From positions 345,013 through 409,012 of the forward strand of contig KN834798.1 of the NCBI GenBank assembly GCA_000827265.1: a stretch of 64,000 nt of DNA, read 5' to 3'. A program made the position numbers and the translations under genes. A model generated the notes under the pieces. The model had not been told where the DNA came from and did no database searches. It worked only from the letters and a program-made list of their open reading frames with translations. Shown one piece after another: positions 11,424 through 22,570 of this stretch (the first letter of the stretch is position 1; every line of letters starts with the position of its first letter). The stretch comes from Collybiopsis luxurians FD-317 M1 (Eukaryota; Basidiomycota; Agaricomycetes; Agaricales; Omphalotaceae).

Positions 11424-13699
11424 AGTGGCGAAAGATAACTCGAAGATAGGAATTTGGCTGAGAATGTGGAAGTAAGAGAGAAAGGTGTAATGTGGGTGAC
11501 TAGAATGTTGTGTTCTTTTTGTCAGGATAGTAGTAGAGGTCAATCAGTGCGGGATTTCAATCTGTTTGGGCCGAGCGTCAAGAGATTACTAGCGTGTTAC
11601 CTTGAGTGATGATTAAAGCTGCTCACTTATAAAGATCCCGCAGTTGAAGAGTTAGAACATCATAGAGGGTAGAAAGAGATTGTTTAATTATGTTTGTCGG
11701 AGCCGCAAGGAGTGTATTGATGAAGGGAGACAAAGGAAGAGTCTGAAAGAGGCATTTCTTCGGAAATGACCTTGTTTCCAGATTCCAGATGAGGGGCGTT
11801 ATTCGAGTGATCGCTGATTTTGTTATGATACCGCTGTCAAGGTGGAAACGCGGTCGTTGAACAGACGAATTGTGAGGTTTGCTGTGGTACAGCGCTGAAA
11901 GCCCTCACAAAAAAACCTAGTAACAGCTCCCGATCGCCAAAGATTTTTTTGTAGGATATTCTGAGAGTAACATTCAACGCTGAGAACGGGAACTTGTGGG
12001 GCATACTTGTCATTGTCTGAGTAGGGCAACGAGGGGCAGCGTCAATTTCGATTGATGTAAGCATGGATTTGCCTACCTTTGTTCGCCGGCAAATTTCAGG
12101 AGACGAAAGGCTCAATTTTCCCTTTGAAAGTTGGTCATTGAACTTGCTATTTCACCCTTAGAATTCACGGCCTTTACGAGCTGAGGAATCCGTCTCCGTA
12201 GTATTTCTGAGCCTATGGACGACAGAGGTGCATGTGAATGGTATTTGGACTCGATATCGACAGGAATTTCAGGTGAGTGGCATATAGCTTCACTAGCGAT
12301 TTGAATCTTACGCTCTTTCGGTCTCCTTCGCGCACAAGATGACAAGCAGTGTGCTCAAAATGGACGGCAGCTAGAGAAACCCCAGCAGAGTACTCAATTT
12401 TTGTCCTTCGGAATGTCCCACAAAGGCTGAGCTTCCAAGATGCATCCACATAGCTTCATCAACGAGCCGAGGCTCAACGCCGGCCTTCGATATTGCAGCG
12501 TAGCCATTACTATGCGAGTCGGGCCACAAAGCAAAGCGCAGGCGGTGCTAGGAAGTCGAAGTCTCTCAAGGTTCCGAGACATTTTTGCTACGTCGCGGAG
12601 GTACGCTTCTGGTGAAAGACTTTCGTACCATTGCGGAGGCCGTAACCCTCATACGCGAGGCTCGCTCGGACTGCGAAAGTCTCTCGGGCATTGCGTCTTC
12701 TGCTGTCTGGCTTCCTACTGGATCGTCGCTGTCAGTTTAAAGGCAGCTCCGCTATGGCTAGCAAGGTCCCTCAGTGCTCTGAACCGTCATAATCGAACAG
12801 ACGTCAATCCCCACTGCTATGATCCTCGTACTCGAGGGTGCGTTCTTTCGGGCGCCAGGACTTCGGGGATGATTCCCACGGTTTCTCTGGGCACCCTGCG
12901 TCGTCCAGACCGCAGTAGTCGAGCTGCTGGCACAGTATTGAGCTATAGGGACAACAGTCATGGGAGGGGGAGAGAGTCCGGAGTCATTCCCCTATATACG
13001 GTCAACAAAGCCTCCCGGAGACTTGGTCTCGGTATTGATAGTCTACCAATCCGATCTGCCAGACAATATTCGAGTGCCACTGAACGTCGCTAAAACAGCA
13101 GCCTTCAAGTCGAAATGAAGGTGGACGAACAACCGACGTATGTTCGCAGTCATATGTTTCTCCGAGCAAGCTGGAAGACTCGATGTTGATCATCCGCCAT
13201 TTCAGTTCCGTCCCTAGCAGCTATCAAGAATCGAGGTGTATGGCACTAAAGCAAGAAAGTGCCTAGCCGTCGCCTTCCACTCGTCCATGGGGCAGCCCCC
13301 ACGTTCCGGAGCCTTGCACGAGTTGCAGAGCTATTAAAAAACCCTTCCGATAAGATTTCGACCTTCGTAGCGCAGCAGCGGTGTAAGGCTTAAGGGGGCT
13401 AGAGGCTCGGAAAACAGGTGGAGACCAATAGGCGATAATGAACAAGATATTCTGCGCTCAAAGAGCTCAAAGACTCGGAAAACGGAAGACGGTACAAGAC
13501 GATATCGCCACGCCACTACCGCCTCAACCCATCTCCGAGCTCGAGAAGTCGGATCAGCCCCTCTTGACTTCAGGAAACAACCAGGAGAGCTTGAGGGGAG
13601 ACAGGAAGGAACAGGAGATCATAATAGTGGCGCCACAATCCTGTTCCGAGAAGGCAGAAAGGATTAGGAATACCTTTTCCCCGGAATTTCAATTGCTGT

Positions 13700-14260
13700 A
13701 ACACACGGTAAAATTGCTGAGACGAACCGCACATTTGAGCCTACAACAAGATTGTTCAAGAGCTGACCGAGCTTCCGCTCTCCCTCCTCCTCCTGATCAG
13801 TTGCTTCCAGGAAGTCTCTGCATGCTGTGCGGACCGTTTTCTCACATCCTCATTATCATCATGGTCCAATCCCCAGCTCGTACCCGACTGCTCCGGCGTA
13901 GGAGGTAGCTCCGCTAACATCGTCTGAATCTACCAAGGCCCCCGTTCCTCCCTCAGACGCAGATTTTCAGCCTACAAAAGAACCCGGATTTGGTCAGTAC
14001 GCCATGATCAATCGGAAAAGTAACTCACCTCGATAACTCTGAATCGTTGTTTCTGTAAACCTCTTCCTCTCGACGTCCAGCTCCTTCTGCAAGACCCCCA
14101 ACCATTCGCATCCGGCGTCGAAAGCCAGATATCCAGACTTTGGCGACAGGATACAAGTACAATAGAAGCACGACAACCTGGGTGCTACCAATGCCCGAGC
14201 CTTCTCTCTCGACCACAACTAGTTCTTCGAGTTTCAGGGTGCTTTAGGATAGACCTGGCA
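13700..14260 (-). pseudogene. Decayed second coding region of unit B
   Basis: Two exon-like minus-strand blocks. One reads GCEWLGVLQKELDVERKRFT and continues TTIQSYRGE, then a splice-like junction and AENLRLREERGPW. An in-frame TAG follows, then IQTMLAELPPTPEQSGTSWG. The heptad-like Leu/Glu pattern suggests a coiled coil. The upstream part carries EELVVVEREGSGIGSTQ, the peptide that also occurs in units A, C and D. The in-frame stop and shifts mark it as broken. I cannot name the family; an LWxxLxxEL / LxxENxxLR layout is common in gag-like ORF1 proteins of LINEs and in many coiled-coil proteins. Confidence 0.4.
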
Positions 14261-15594
14261 GGCATTGCACGCGTATTATAGTTTGCTCTCTGTTTCATAA
14301 GCTGTGCTCGGAAGGTAAGTAAATAGTTCAATTATTGGAGTTTTCAAGATGTAGAACTAACGTTATGACTTGCTCCAGGAAGAAGGAAAGCAAAGGACGT
14401 GGTAAGATGTCGCCAATCCTTGATGAACGCCGCTCGGACTGCAGCAGAACATTTCCGAAGCTGAGGAGGGAATACACTCCTCAGCGATTTGTGGTCCCAC
14501 TGTATCGTATCGAGGCATTATACGACGTTCATTTTGCTTGAAGATAATAGGTAATCTTCGGGGTGCTTAGGTTTTCAATCCAATTCGGCCGCTGTTAAAC
14601 GTATAGATCGCCGGCCAACATTTCAACGCGTAGCTTCGTCTGTTTGCCATCTGTATTTTCTGACAACTGTCAAAATGGAAGCTTCAGGAGCAGTTCAAAC
14701 GCTACGTACCCATTTTGGAAGATCTGAGCGGAATGAAGCTGAGTTTTGGAATGTGTTGATCGGTACTGAGAACTCGTTCCGGAGAACAAGTCCGAGAATG
14801 TATAGCTTGCAAAAGGTCACTATTCGAAGGAGGGGAAGGAATAGTGAAAGCCGAGGTTCCGGTACTACTGGAGCTTCTGATAACGGCTTGTAATGCAAGC
14901 CTACCGAGGTGGTAGCACGATAGTCTTGATGCTACCGCCCGGGCCTCCCTCGACAACGACTAGCCCTTCTGGCTTCTAGATGCATAGAGTCGACCTGCGA
15001 GGTGAAGCACCTGTACTGCGAAAATTTCCCACTGCTTCATGGACGTTCTTGATTAAAAACAAGACGCCGAGCGGGACGCAGGAAGGCATCCCCTAGGCTG
15101 TGGCGGGTGTGAGCTCGCTGCTCGAGGGGAGGAGAGAAATGGTAGGGGATGAGGACTGAGGTTCCGGTACTACTGGAGCTTCTGGTATTGTGTTGTCGGC
15201 TTGTATGTCGCTGTCAATGATCCTTTTAGAATTTCTGTATCCTCGACTCGAAACTGCTTAGCACCACTCAGCGTAAATGTTCGGTGGCAACAAAGCTAGC
15301 ACTGTCGCGCTGCGGTAAAGTCCCTGGCATTCTCCTACTCTCGCCTTAATTTGAGAATCCCGTGTTCTCGTTCTCGAGACTCGCCCTCGCCCCGATTCTT
15401 CGACGCCCGGAAGAGTTCCTGATTGTGATCACAATTCCAAGTCAAATGTTGGGTCACGGTACAGTTTCAAAACTGAGTAAAAGGGAGACAGAAAAATATG
15501 TAGACTGGGGGTAACTGACAGTGATTGAGAATACAGGAATTGTTTACAGTTGTCTACATCTCCGTCGCCGGCATACGTGCTTCAAAGTTCAAAC

Positions 15595-16215
15595 TCTAAT
15601 TCCATCCGCCACCTTGGCTTCTTTGCCGACTACTCTTCCGCCATCACTACCATCTACGGTCAAAAACCAGTCGCCGGATGCCCAAGGTATGCCTAAAGGT
15701 TCAGGAAATAGAAAGATTCCTCGAAGCCGACTCGAGGAATACAGTCAAATTTTGGCAGTACCCTAGGCACCGCGGAACAGCCAAAAACGAACGAGCGGAC
15801 GAACTCGCTAGGGAGGCCAAAGAGCTATAGGTTTCTTCGCCTGCTCTAATGCTCGAAAGTCATTGCCTTGACAAAGTGGGAATCATCACACAACCAAGGT
15901 CCTACACAAGGCGGATTCTTCGTCGCAAACAGGTCCCAACCGCATTGGAAACCCTGGAAACCCTGGAACTACTTTACCGACACAATACGAGAGGTTTATG
16001 ACCATCTGATTCAATGTCGCACTTGCCATGGCTTAATAAGGGGATGCTATGCGATATCTGTACCTACTGAAAATGTGCAATGTCCGCGCGGTTTATATGA
16101 ATCAGCGGAATGGGAAAGATGCAGGGGAATCGAGAATAGAGGAGGTGGTGGTGCGGGGGAAGCAGGAGGAGAAGGTAAGCAAGGAAGACGGAAGGATCGC
16201 TACAGAAGCGAGTGA
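15595..16215 (+). mobile_element. LINE fragment: RNase H and C-terminal part of ORF2
   Basis: Broken frames give IRHLGFFADYSSAITTIY, then FLEADSRNTVKFWQYPRHRG followed by TAKNERADELAREAKEL. This is the C-terminal RNase H signature (W-x-P-x-H-x-G ... NERADELAKEA) of mushroom non-LTR retrotransposons. It is followed by EVYDHLIQCRTCHGLIRGCY and a CPRG motif, the region that follows RNase H in these elements (usually a Cys/His cluster starting QCRTGH). A TAG stop directly after AREAKEL and frame changes show it is dead. Only the 3' end is present, as expected of 5'-truncated LINE insertions. It lies between unit B and the start of unit C. Confidence 0.75.
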
Positions 16216-16689
16216 CGATGAGGAATAAACTGCGACGCGTACATCAAACAAGTCTCGGGCCATCGGTTTGCATACTGGCTCTATGCTATCTCTTTATACT
16301 CTCTAGGTTCTTTATGTCCATTCTCATTTCCCTTGATCCTGTTACTCGCAACTACACCCCCCTTATTTTAAATCTGCGTCATTAATTTTCAACCAGATCC
16401 TTCTACATAAATTGACACGAGGCGACAAAATAAGTGCACGTTCACTCAGAATATATGCTCGTACATTCTTGGCTTCATGGCTGGAATGGTGGTTTTCTCT
16501 CTCTCTACATCTCCGTTCAAAGCTTAAATGACTCTTGTGAGCAGCGCGTAAGGAAATTATGGCACGCCTAGAGACGGTGAATAGGTCGTCGAATTTTTTT
16601 GCTTTCATCTGGTTACAAAGACTTCAACAGAACGTGGAAGAGTATTTCATCCTTTAAAGTGAAAACGAATCCTATACCCTAAAAACCCT
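16216..16689. other. Unit B tail / spacer without gene
   Basis: No gene seen. The stretch around 16500-16530 (ATCTCCGTTCAAAGCTTAAA) matches the right edge of unit A near 9045, so this is the end of unit B displaced by the LINE fragment. Confidence 0.5.
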
Positions 16690-16757
16690 GCGCGTTTGGC
16701 TATGATCGCTGAACATACCAAAAGGCTGTAGATTCGAGTCCGGCGGCTGTAGCTGTA
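16690..16757 (+). other. 5'-truncated tRNA-Arg-like sequence at unit B/C junction
   Basis: Matches the tRNA-like sequence at 9207 and 49008 from GCGTTTGGC onward: CTATGATCGCTGAACATACC, AAAAGGCTGTAGATTCGAGTCC. The D-arm half is replaced by unrelated sequence, so this copy is a truncated pseudogene. Confidence 0.5.
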
Positions 16758-17212
16758 GAAAGGTGACTCTCGCGAAGTATTTTATCCTTATTGGCGGAAC
16801 TGGGTTTTTCTCCTTAGACAGGGTTCAGATAGACATGTATATAGACCATCGCTATATACATAGAGCATGTTGCGTCAACGTCCTCGTATGAAACCGTTAC
16901 TCCAGGAAAGTGCGGTTCTTTCATTTGATCGGAGACTAGAGATCAGTAGTATAAATTTGAAACAGTAGGTACGTAACAGAAAACAGGAGACCGGTTTTTA
17001 ACGCCAAACATAACTACGTCGTGCACTACAAACGTAACTTTGCGAGCAAAACCAAAAAAGACATATTCTACAAAAACAATACCGAAGAAAGCAAGGATCA
17101 GAGGGCCTACGATAGCACAAGAATAGCGAAGGCCAACAAAGGTAAGTTTCCAGGAGGAAGGCAGCAAGCGAATGCGCTTTTGCTGGTTATAGTAATACAG
17201 AGGACGATTCTC

Positions 17213-18159
17213 CTAATGCCAATAGACGTCGTCTGAAAGAATATCTGCAAGGCCCAGACGGCGGCCAGCAGAGCTAGAAGGTATGTAGGTATCCGTTTGG
17301 TCGGCAAAAGGCAAAGGGATAGCGATGGGAAACGCAGAGGCCGTGGACGACTGTGTGGCAACGGAATGTGATAAGGTGGAAGTCAACCGCGTGGCGTCAG
17401 ACTCGTATCCCATAAGTGCGAGTGCGGATTGGGAAGGGGAAGAAAGTACGGATGGGGGAGCTTCGACAGGTTGCGGTGGGCTTTGAGAGACGTAGTCTGA
17501 AGGCGTTTCGATAGTTGCTTCCCCCGGAGCTTGAGCCGGGGTGGCACCAGAAGGTCCGTTTCCGGGAGTACGAGGCTTTCTCTGTTTTGGGACGTACTCT
17601 GCCGATAAGAAAAAGAGTGAGAACCAAATGGATGTTAAGAAAAAAAGCAGACAAGGCTTACCATGTCGTCGTTTCCGGTGGCGAGTGAGGGAGCCTGGGT
17701 CTCCAGTAGCGAAATTGCAAGTCGGACACTGAATGTCCTTGACTTGTGTGCTTGAAAGGTAAATAGAAAATAACCCGATCAGCGGATTCTAGTCATGGGA
17801 CAGGCATTCAACGGCAACTCACTGTTTGCGAATGTGCGTGTCTACGTTGACCTTTTGTAGACTTCTGTAGGTGCAGTCCTCGTACGGACAAAAGTACGAT
17901 CTACATCGAAATCCAACAGGGTAAGGAAAAACTTGCAGCGGAGCTGTGAAATGGCGTACATCGAAGCCTTTTCCTCCGCGCTCAGATGAGACTGCATGTG
18001 TCTCGGAATGTCGCCTTTACGAGCTACCCTTGTCCCGCACACGTCGCAAACAGTCGGATCCCTTGAACTTTCGGTTTTCTAGCGCAACCGTCGATGAGAT
18101 GAGCAAGAAGAAGTTAACCATTCAACAAATGGACGTACGGGAGCCAAAATCTTGGGCAT
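17213..18159 (-). CDS. Three-finger C2H2 zinc-finger protein, copy C
   Basis: Start MPKILAP, then a GTACGT intron. Finger 1 ends CGTRVARKGDIPRHMQSH. Finger 2 follows RSTF: it reads CPYEDCTYRSLQKVNV-type with THIRKQ. Finger 3 is CPTCNFATGDPGSLTRHRK. The tail carries EYVPKQRKPRTPGNGPSGAT and TIETPSDYVSQ, then GYESDATRLTSTLSHSVATQ and RRLGLADILSDDVYWH. The coding sequence differs from copy D by only a few substitutions. Both copies have an extra run of Thr/Ser in the tail compared with B. A plausible transcription factor of unknown target. The shared upstream block (about 18500-18640) may contain its promoter. Confidence 0.78.
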
Positions 18160-19699
18160 AGTAGCGAAAGATGAGTTGAAGATGGAGATTTGACTGGAGA
18201 TGTGGAAGTAAAAGAGAAAGGTGTAAAGCGGCTGATCGGAGTGATAAAGCCACTCGCTTGTAAAAACCCGTCGAAGAGCTAGACCGGTAGAAGAGTTTGT
18301 TTGACTAAGTTCGTCGGAGCCGCAAGGTGCGTATTGATGGAGGGGACAAAGCATGGGGGACTGAAAAAAGGAGATGACCTTGTTTCCAGACGGGCGGTGT
18401 CATTCGAGCCGAACGCTGATATTTGTTATGATACGCCATCCAGATGGAAACGCGATGGTCGAACATATGATTCGTGAGGGCTGTTATAGTACAGCGCTGA
18501 GAACCCTCACAAAAAACCTAGTGACATCTCCCGTTCGCCAAAGATTTTTTGTAGGTCATTCTGAGAGTAATCAACGCTGAGAACGGGAACTTGCGGGATA
18601 TACTTGCCATTGTCTGAGTAGGGCGGAGCTTGAATTGCCTACCTTCATTTGTTCGACCGGCAAATTTCAGGAGGCGAAAGGCTCAAATTTCTCTTTGAAA
18701 GTCGGTCATTGAACTTCCTATTTTACCCTTAAAAATTACGGCCTTTGCGAGCTGAGGAAGATATCTCCATAGCACTTCCGAGCCTATGCACGACGGAGGA
18801 ATATTGTGTGTGAATGGGATTTGGACCCGATGTCGACAGGAATTCCAAGTGAGTGGCGTTTAGCTTCCACTAGCGAGTCGAATCTTACGTTCTTTAGGTT
18901 TATAAAAAGGCACCTATTAGTCCTCCAATACACAACAGGGAGTGACTGTGATCAAAATGGACAACAACCAGAGAAGCACCGTTAGTGCTCATCCTTGGTT
19001 CTCCAGAACGTCCCACCAAGGCTGAGCTTCGAAAATGCATCCACATGGCTTCATCGACCTAGCGGAGGCTATCATCTTCCTCAATGCCGGCCTTCAATAG
19101 TGCAGCGTAGTCATTACCATGCGAGCCGCGTCACGAAACAAGGCGCTGGGAAGTCGGGATCTCTAAAGCTCTCAAGTCTTTGGTCCGGTCGCGGAACTCC
19201 ATTTTGGTGCAGCACTCTCTAACCATTACGAAGATCATATTCGTCATACGTGAAGCTCGGAATGCGGGAATGTGAAGGCTTTGCGCTCTCTGCTGCCTGG
19301 CCTCCAAATGGATAGTCGCTGGCACTTTAGAGGCAGCTCTAATAGGGCTAGCAAGGTCCCTCTACGCTGTAGACCACTATCATGGAACAGACATCAGACC
19401 GGGTCCATTTCCATGATCCTTTTACTTAAGGATGGTTCGGGCGTTGGGGGTTTCGGGGATGATTCCCATAGCTTCTCTGGACATAGAACAAGTTTCCTGC
19501 GTCGTCACCATCGCGGTAATCGAGCTACCGGCCAATGTCGAGCCATGGGAACAACGGTCATGGAAGAGGAGAAAATCCGAAGCCATTCGTTGAGTCCCAG
19601 GAGGCGACCAGGGGAACTTGAGGGAGGGAGGACGAGAAAGAAGGGGGAATCATAGCAATGGCGCCGCAATCCTGGTCTCAAGAGGGCAGGGAGGATTAG

Positions 19700-20695
19700 A
19701 CATGCCTTTTCTCCAGAGCTTCGAAAACTGCAATGCACGGTAAAATCTCGGAGACGAACTGCACAGTTAAGCCTTCCCTAGCATCCAAAGCCAAAGTCTA
19801 ACCATACTGACATTGGTTCTTCAATCGGACGCCCGTCCCACTCGCTCAGCGACACAAAGTCGTTTTCCTCACTGACAGAGTTGACCAAGCTTCCACCCTC
19901 TTCCCCCGCTCCTAATCAGCTGCTACCAAGGACTAGAGGTCCGTGAGAACACCCAAACTTTGGCGACGGCTGTATGGCTGAATAGAAGCACGACAATTTG
20001 GGTACTGTCAATGCCCGAGCCTTCTCTCTCGACCACAACTAACTGTTCGGACTTCAGAGTGCATAGGATTGACCTGGCAGGCAATGCACTCGTGTTACGA
20101 ATAGTATGCTTTGCTCGGTGTTTCTCGAACTGTGCACGGAAGGTCAGTAAATGATACAATTGTTGAAGCTTTCGAAATGTAGGTGTAGAACTGACGCTGC
20201 GACTTATTCCTAGGAAGAAGGAAAGCAAAAGACGTGGGTACATGTTGCCAATTCCTGATGGACGCCACTCGGGCTGCACCGGAACGTTTTCGAAACTGAG
20301 GCTCCTCAGCGATTTGGGGTCCCGCTGTATCGTTTCAAGGCTTTCTGCGACGTTCATCTTGCTTAAGAGTAGTAGGTAATCTTGAGGGCGCTCAGAAGGT
20401 GTTGATTGGTACTGAGAGCTCGCGCCGAAGAACAAATCCGAGAGTCAATACCCCCTATGCTGCCGTCTGTGTAGACTTGAGTCGTTCTACGATGAGGGTA
20501 GGCAAAAAATGGTGACAGCCGAGGTTGCGGTACTACTGGGGCTTCCGGTAACGGCTTGTAATACAAGCCCGTCGCGTGGGGTGGTAGCACAACACTCTTG
20601 ATGCTACCGCCCGGGTCTCCCTCAACCACGACCAGCTCGTTTGAGCTTTCAAGATGTAAAACCAACGCCCTGGAAAGGAGGGAAGAATAGAACAC
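19700..20695 (-). pseudogene. Decayed second coding region of unit C
   Basis: Minus-strand coding remnants collinear with those in unit D. They include SLVNSVSEENDFVSLSEWDG and MSVWLDFGFGC near 19770-19900, and ELVVVEREGSGIDSTQ near 20000-20060. A second, related block NELVVVEGDPGGSIKSVV lies near 20600-20640. Several stops interrupt them. The two ELVVVEG blocks in one unit show an internal duplication about 0.6 kb apart. Family not recognised. Confidence 0.35.
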
Positions 20696-21390
20696 GGTGA
20701 TATAGTGTTAATTCTTCATGGAAAACAAAACACTGTGCGGGACGAGCAGGACATTTCCTAAGCTGTGGCGGGCGTGAGCCCATTGTCGAGGGGAGAGGGA
20801 GAGGTTCCAGTACTACCGGAGCTGCTGGTATTTTGGAGTCGACTTGTATGTCGTCGCCGTCGATCCTTCTAGTATTTGCGTATCCTCGACTTGAGACTGG
20901 TCAGCATCGCTCAGCGTATATATTCGGTAGGCAATAGAACTAAATTGAATCTCACTGTCGCGCTGCAGCAAAAGTTCCTAGCATTGGCCATAATCTTTGA
21001 AATCCCCCAATCTCGTTGTCTAGCCCCGATCCTACTATGAGTTTCTGATGGTGATCACATTTTCAAGTCAAGTGTTGCTTACAGGACCGCCACCGTCAGG
21101 CGGTGCTCACGCGCTTGAAAGTTCAAACTTTAATCTTCTTTGCTGACAACCGCTCCCTTTGCAATTGGTGGTTGAATCTTCTCAACTTTTTCGGGACGAT
21201 TAATAGGCTCTGTGTCCCAGCAGCCAAAGTCTCCGTATATAATTCTTCTAGCCTCGACATTCGTTTACAATCACACTACTTACGAAACAAGTCACATACA
21301 TGTCGAACTGCAGCACTATCTTCTAGCTCTGGTAGGGTACAGAAAACGGGAACTGAGGTGAACAATGTCTTCCTTATAGATAGATACTTA

Positions 21391-22358
21391 TCATTCTACA
21401 ACAGAGTATGTGGCATCAGAGCCTTCAGATTCGTCGTATAATTCTAAAGTTCCACTCATAACATTGATACCTCTTAAGTTTTCTTTCGGAGATGCATTGA
21501 AAGTGCTGAGGGGTCCTTGGACAGTTGTTATAGGCAAAGTATGCAGTCCTGAATCTGCGACCTTATGAAGATTCAACATGAGCCTCGACATCATTGTGAC
21601 GGACACGCTGCATAGAGGGGATAACTAAGAACTCAAGTGATTCAACGAGGGAAGATCATAGGGCACCTGCTAGCAAATGTGGATAGTGTACCCCTTGCAT
21701 ATGGCTAGTTCATGAATAAAGCATCAACTTTTTGCGACCTTTATGGGAGCAATACCAGATGTACCAATGGATACTAGAGTACCTATGGATTAGAGTTCGG
21801 CAGCAACGATTCATATTTTGTGACATTTGAGGTCAAGCCCATCCATGATTTCCAGCCCCCCCACAAGGGTTTCACTTTCTTCTGACCGACTGAAGAAGAT
21901 TGCAAACTATGATGTACTCAACTTATGGAAGCAGGTCCGATTAAATGGAACTTAGCAAAACTCACAATCGACACTGTCAACATTATACCAAGGGCAGAAA
22001 GCACAACAGCCAGTACATGCTTACTGCCGTGGTACAAGGCTATATACATATGGCGAGGAGTACTAAGATACAATTGGGTTCATTTGAGTTCTTGGGATTG
22101 ACAGATCGAATCTTACTGCAGACTATGAGCTGCGCCACGCCAAGTAGAATTTCGTGGAAGAGAGGGAACGGTGGGCAACTGGAAAAATTATAGATTCTCA
22201 GCAGACAGATTTGATAACATCGGTCATACCTCTATCATTCTAAAAAATCAGATAAGGCTTGCACTCAAAGCCAAAAACCAACCGATTCAGTAAGACGGGT
22301 GGAGAATAAAAATATGGTCATAACAATGTCTCCCAGCATTGTCAAGTAACGATTGAGA
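21391..22358 (-). pseudogene. DUF6533-like membrane protein gene, 3' part, split by the 21.5 kb element
   Basis: Minus-strand exons homologous to the complete gene in copy D: NRYLTMLGDIV- at the insertion edge, the exon CILVLLAIRIYALYHG-type with a hydrophobic helix, and the last exon MMSRLMLNLHKVADSGLHTL ... YSVVE. The middle exons present in D (GMILYKTYQTHHELRPLRIP and YFG-VMALANAVSV) fall in the ~490 bp missing here. With the 5' exons now 21.5 kb away, this copy cannot make the protein. DUF6533 proteins are multi-pass membrane proteins expanded in mushroom genomes; function unknown. Confidence 0.75.
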
Positions 22359-22369
22359 AAGAAAAGCAC
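22359..22369 (+). repeat. Left target-site duplication of the giant element
   Basis: AAGAAAAGCAC here and again at 43892-43902, while the undisturbed paralogous site in copy D (55222-55232) has it once. The duplication is 8 to 11 bp: the final CAC may instead be the first bases of the element. Confidence 0.85.
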
Positions 22370-22570
22370 ATAGCTCGGACCCCATTTACGTATTTAACAT
22401 AGCCCTATACACAGTAAAAATCGGGTACTCCCGTGGTAACAGGAAGGGTACCAAGGCGGTATTCACATGACATAAGCATCGTCGATTAGTAGAAGGTCAC
22501 CATGATTAAGCTTAGAGCGTAAAGCAGAATCCCAATACACCTGTACCTAGATTCAGGAAATTGAGGCATT
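22367..22570 (+). repeat. Left terminal inverted repeat
   Basis: Matches the reverse complement of 43673-43891 over most of its length; the right copy has about 20 extra bases between CATAAGCATC and ATTAAGCTTAGAGC. The outer ~28 bases are poorly conserved between the ends; the inner ~170 are well conserved. Confidence 0.85.

Larger units (their letters stand above)
9207..15600 (-). repeat. Tandem repeat unit, copy B
   Basis: Second copy of the C2H2 unit, starting at the tRNA-like junction. Relative to C and D it has about 0.9 kb of extra sequence (roughly 9400-10285) between the GTTGCGTCAACATCC landmark and the ACTACGTCGTACACTAC block. That extra stretch includes a Ser/Gln/Ala minisatellite. 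The unit then follows the common order: C2H2 gene, conserved 5' block (about 11880-12060, with GATTTTTTTGTAGG), decayed coding region, and a right edge at TTCAAAGTTCAAACTCTAAT where a LINE fragment joins. Confidence 0.7.
16690..22358 (-). repeat. Segmental duplicate copy C (left part)
   Basis: Near-identical to 49008-55221 (copy D) over its whole length except small indels and a missing stretch of about 490 bp relative to D (C junction near 21815; D 54185-54670). After the inserted 21.5 kb element the match resumes at 43903 and continues to about 44830 (D about 56190). Copies C and D are far closer to each other than to A or B, so this is a recent duplication of about 7 kb. Confidence 0.9.

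Noticed and set aside
12440..13093. Plus-strand ORF of 217 codons in unit B
   Set aside because: Not open in units A, C or D and with Arg/Ser-rich composition of non-coding origin; treated as chance.
20462..20480. RNase H motif VYTDGS on the minus strand in unit C
   Set aside because: Only six residues match, the surrounding frame has no further RNase H features, and copy D reads CTDGS; chance is more likely.
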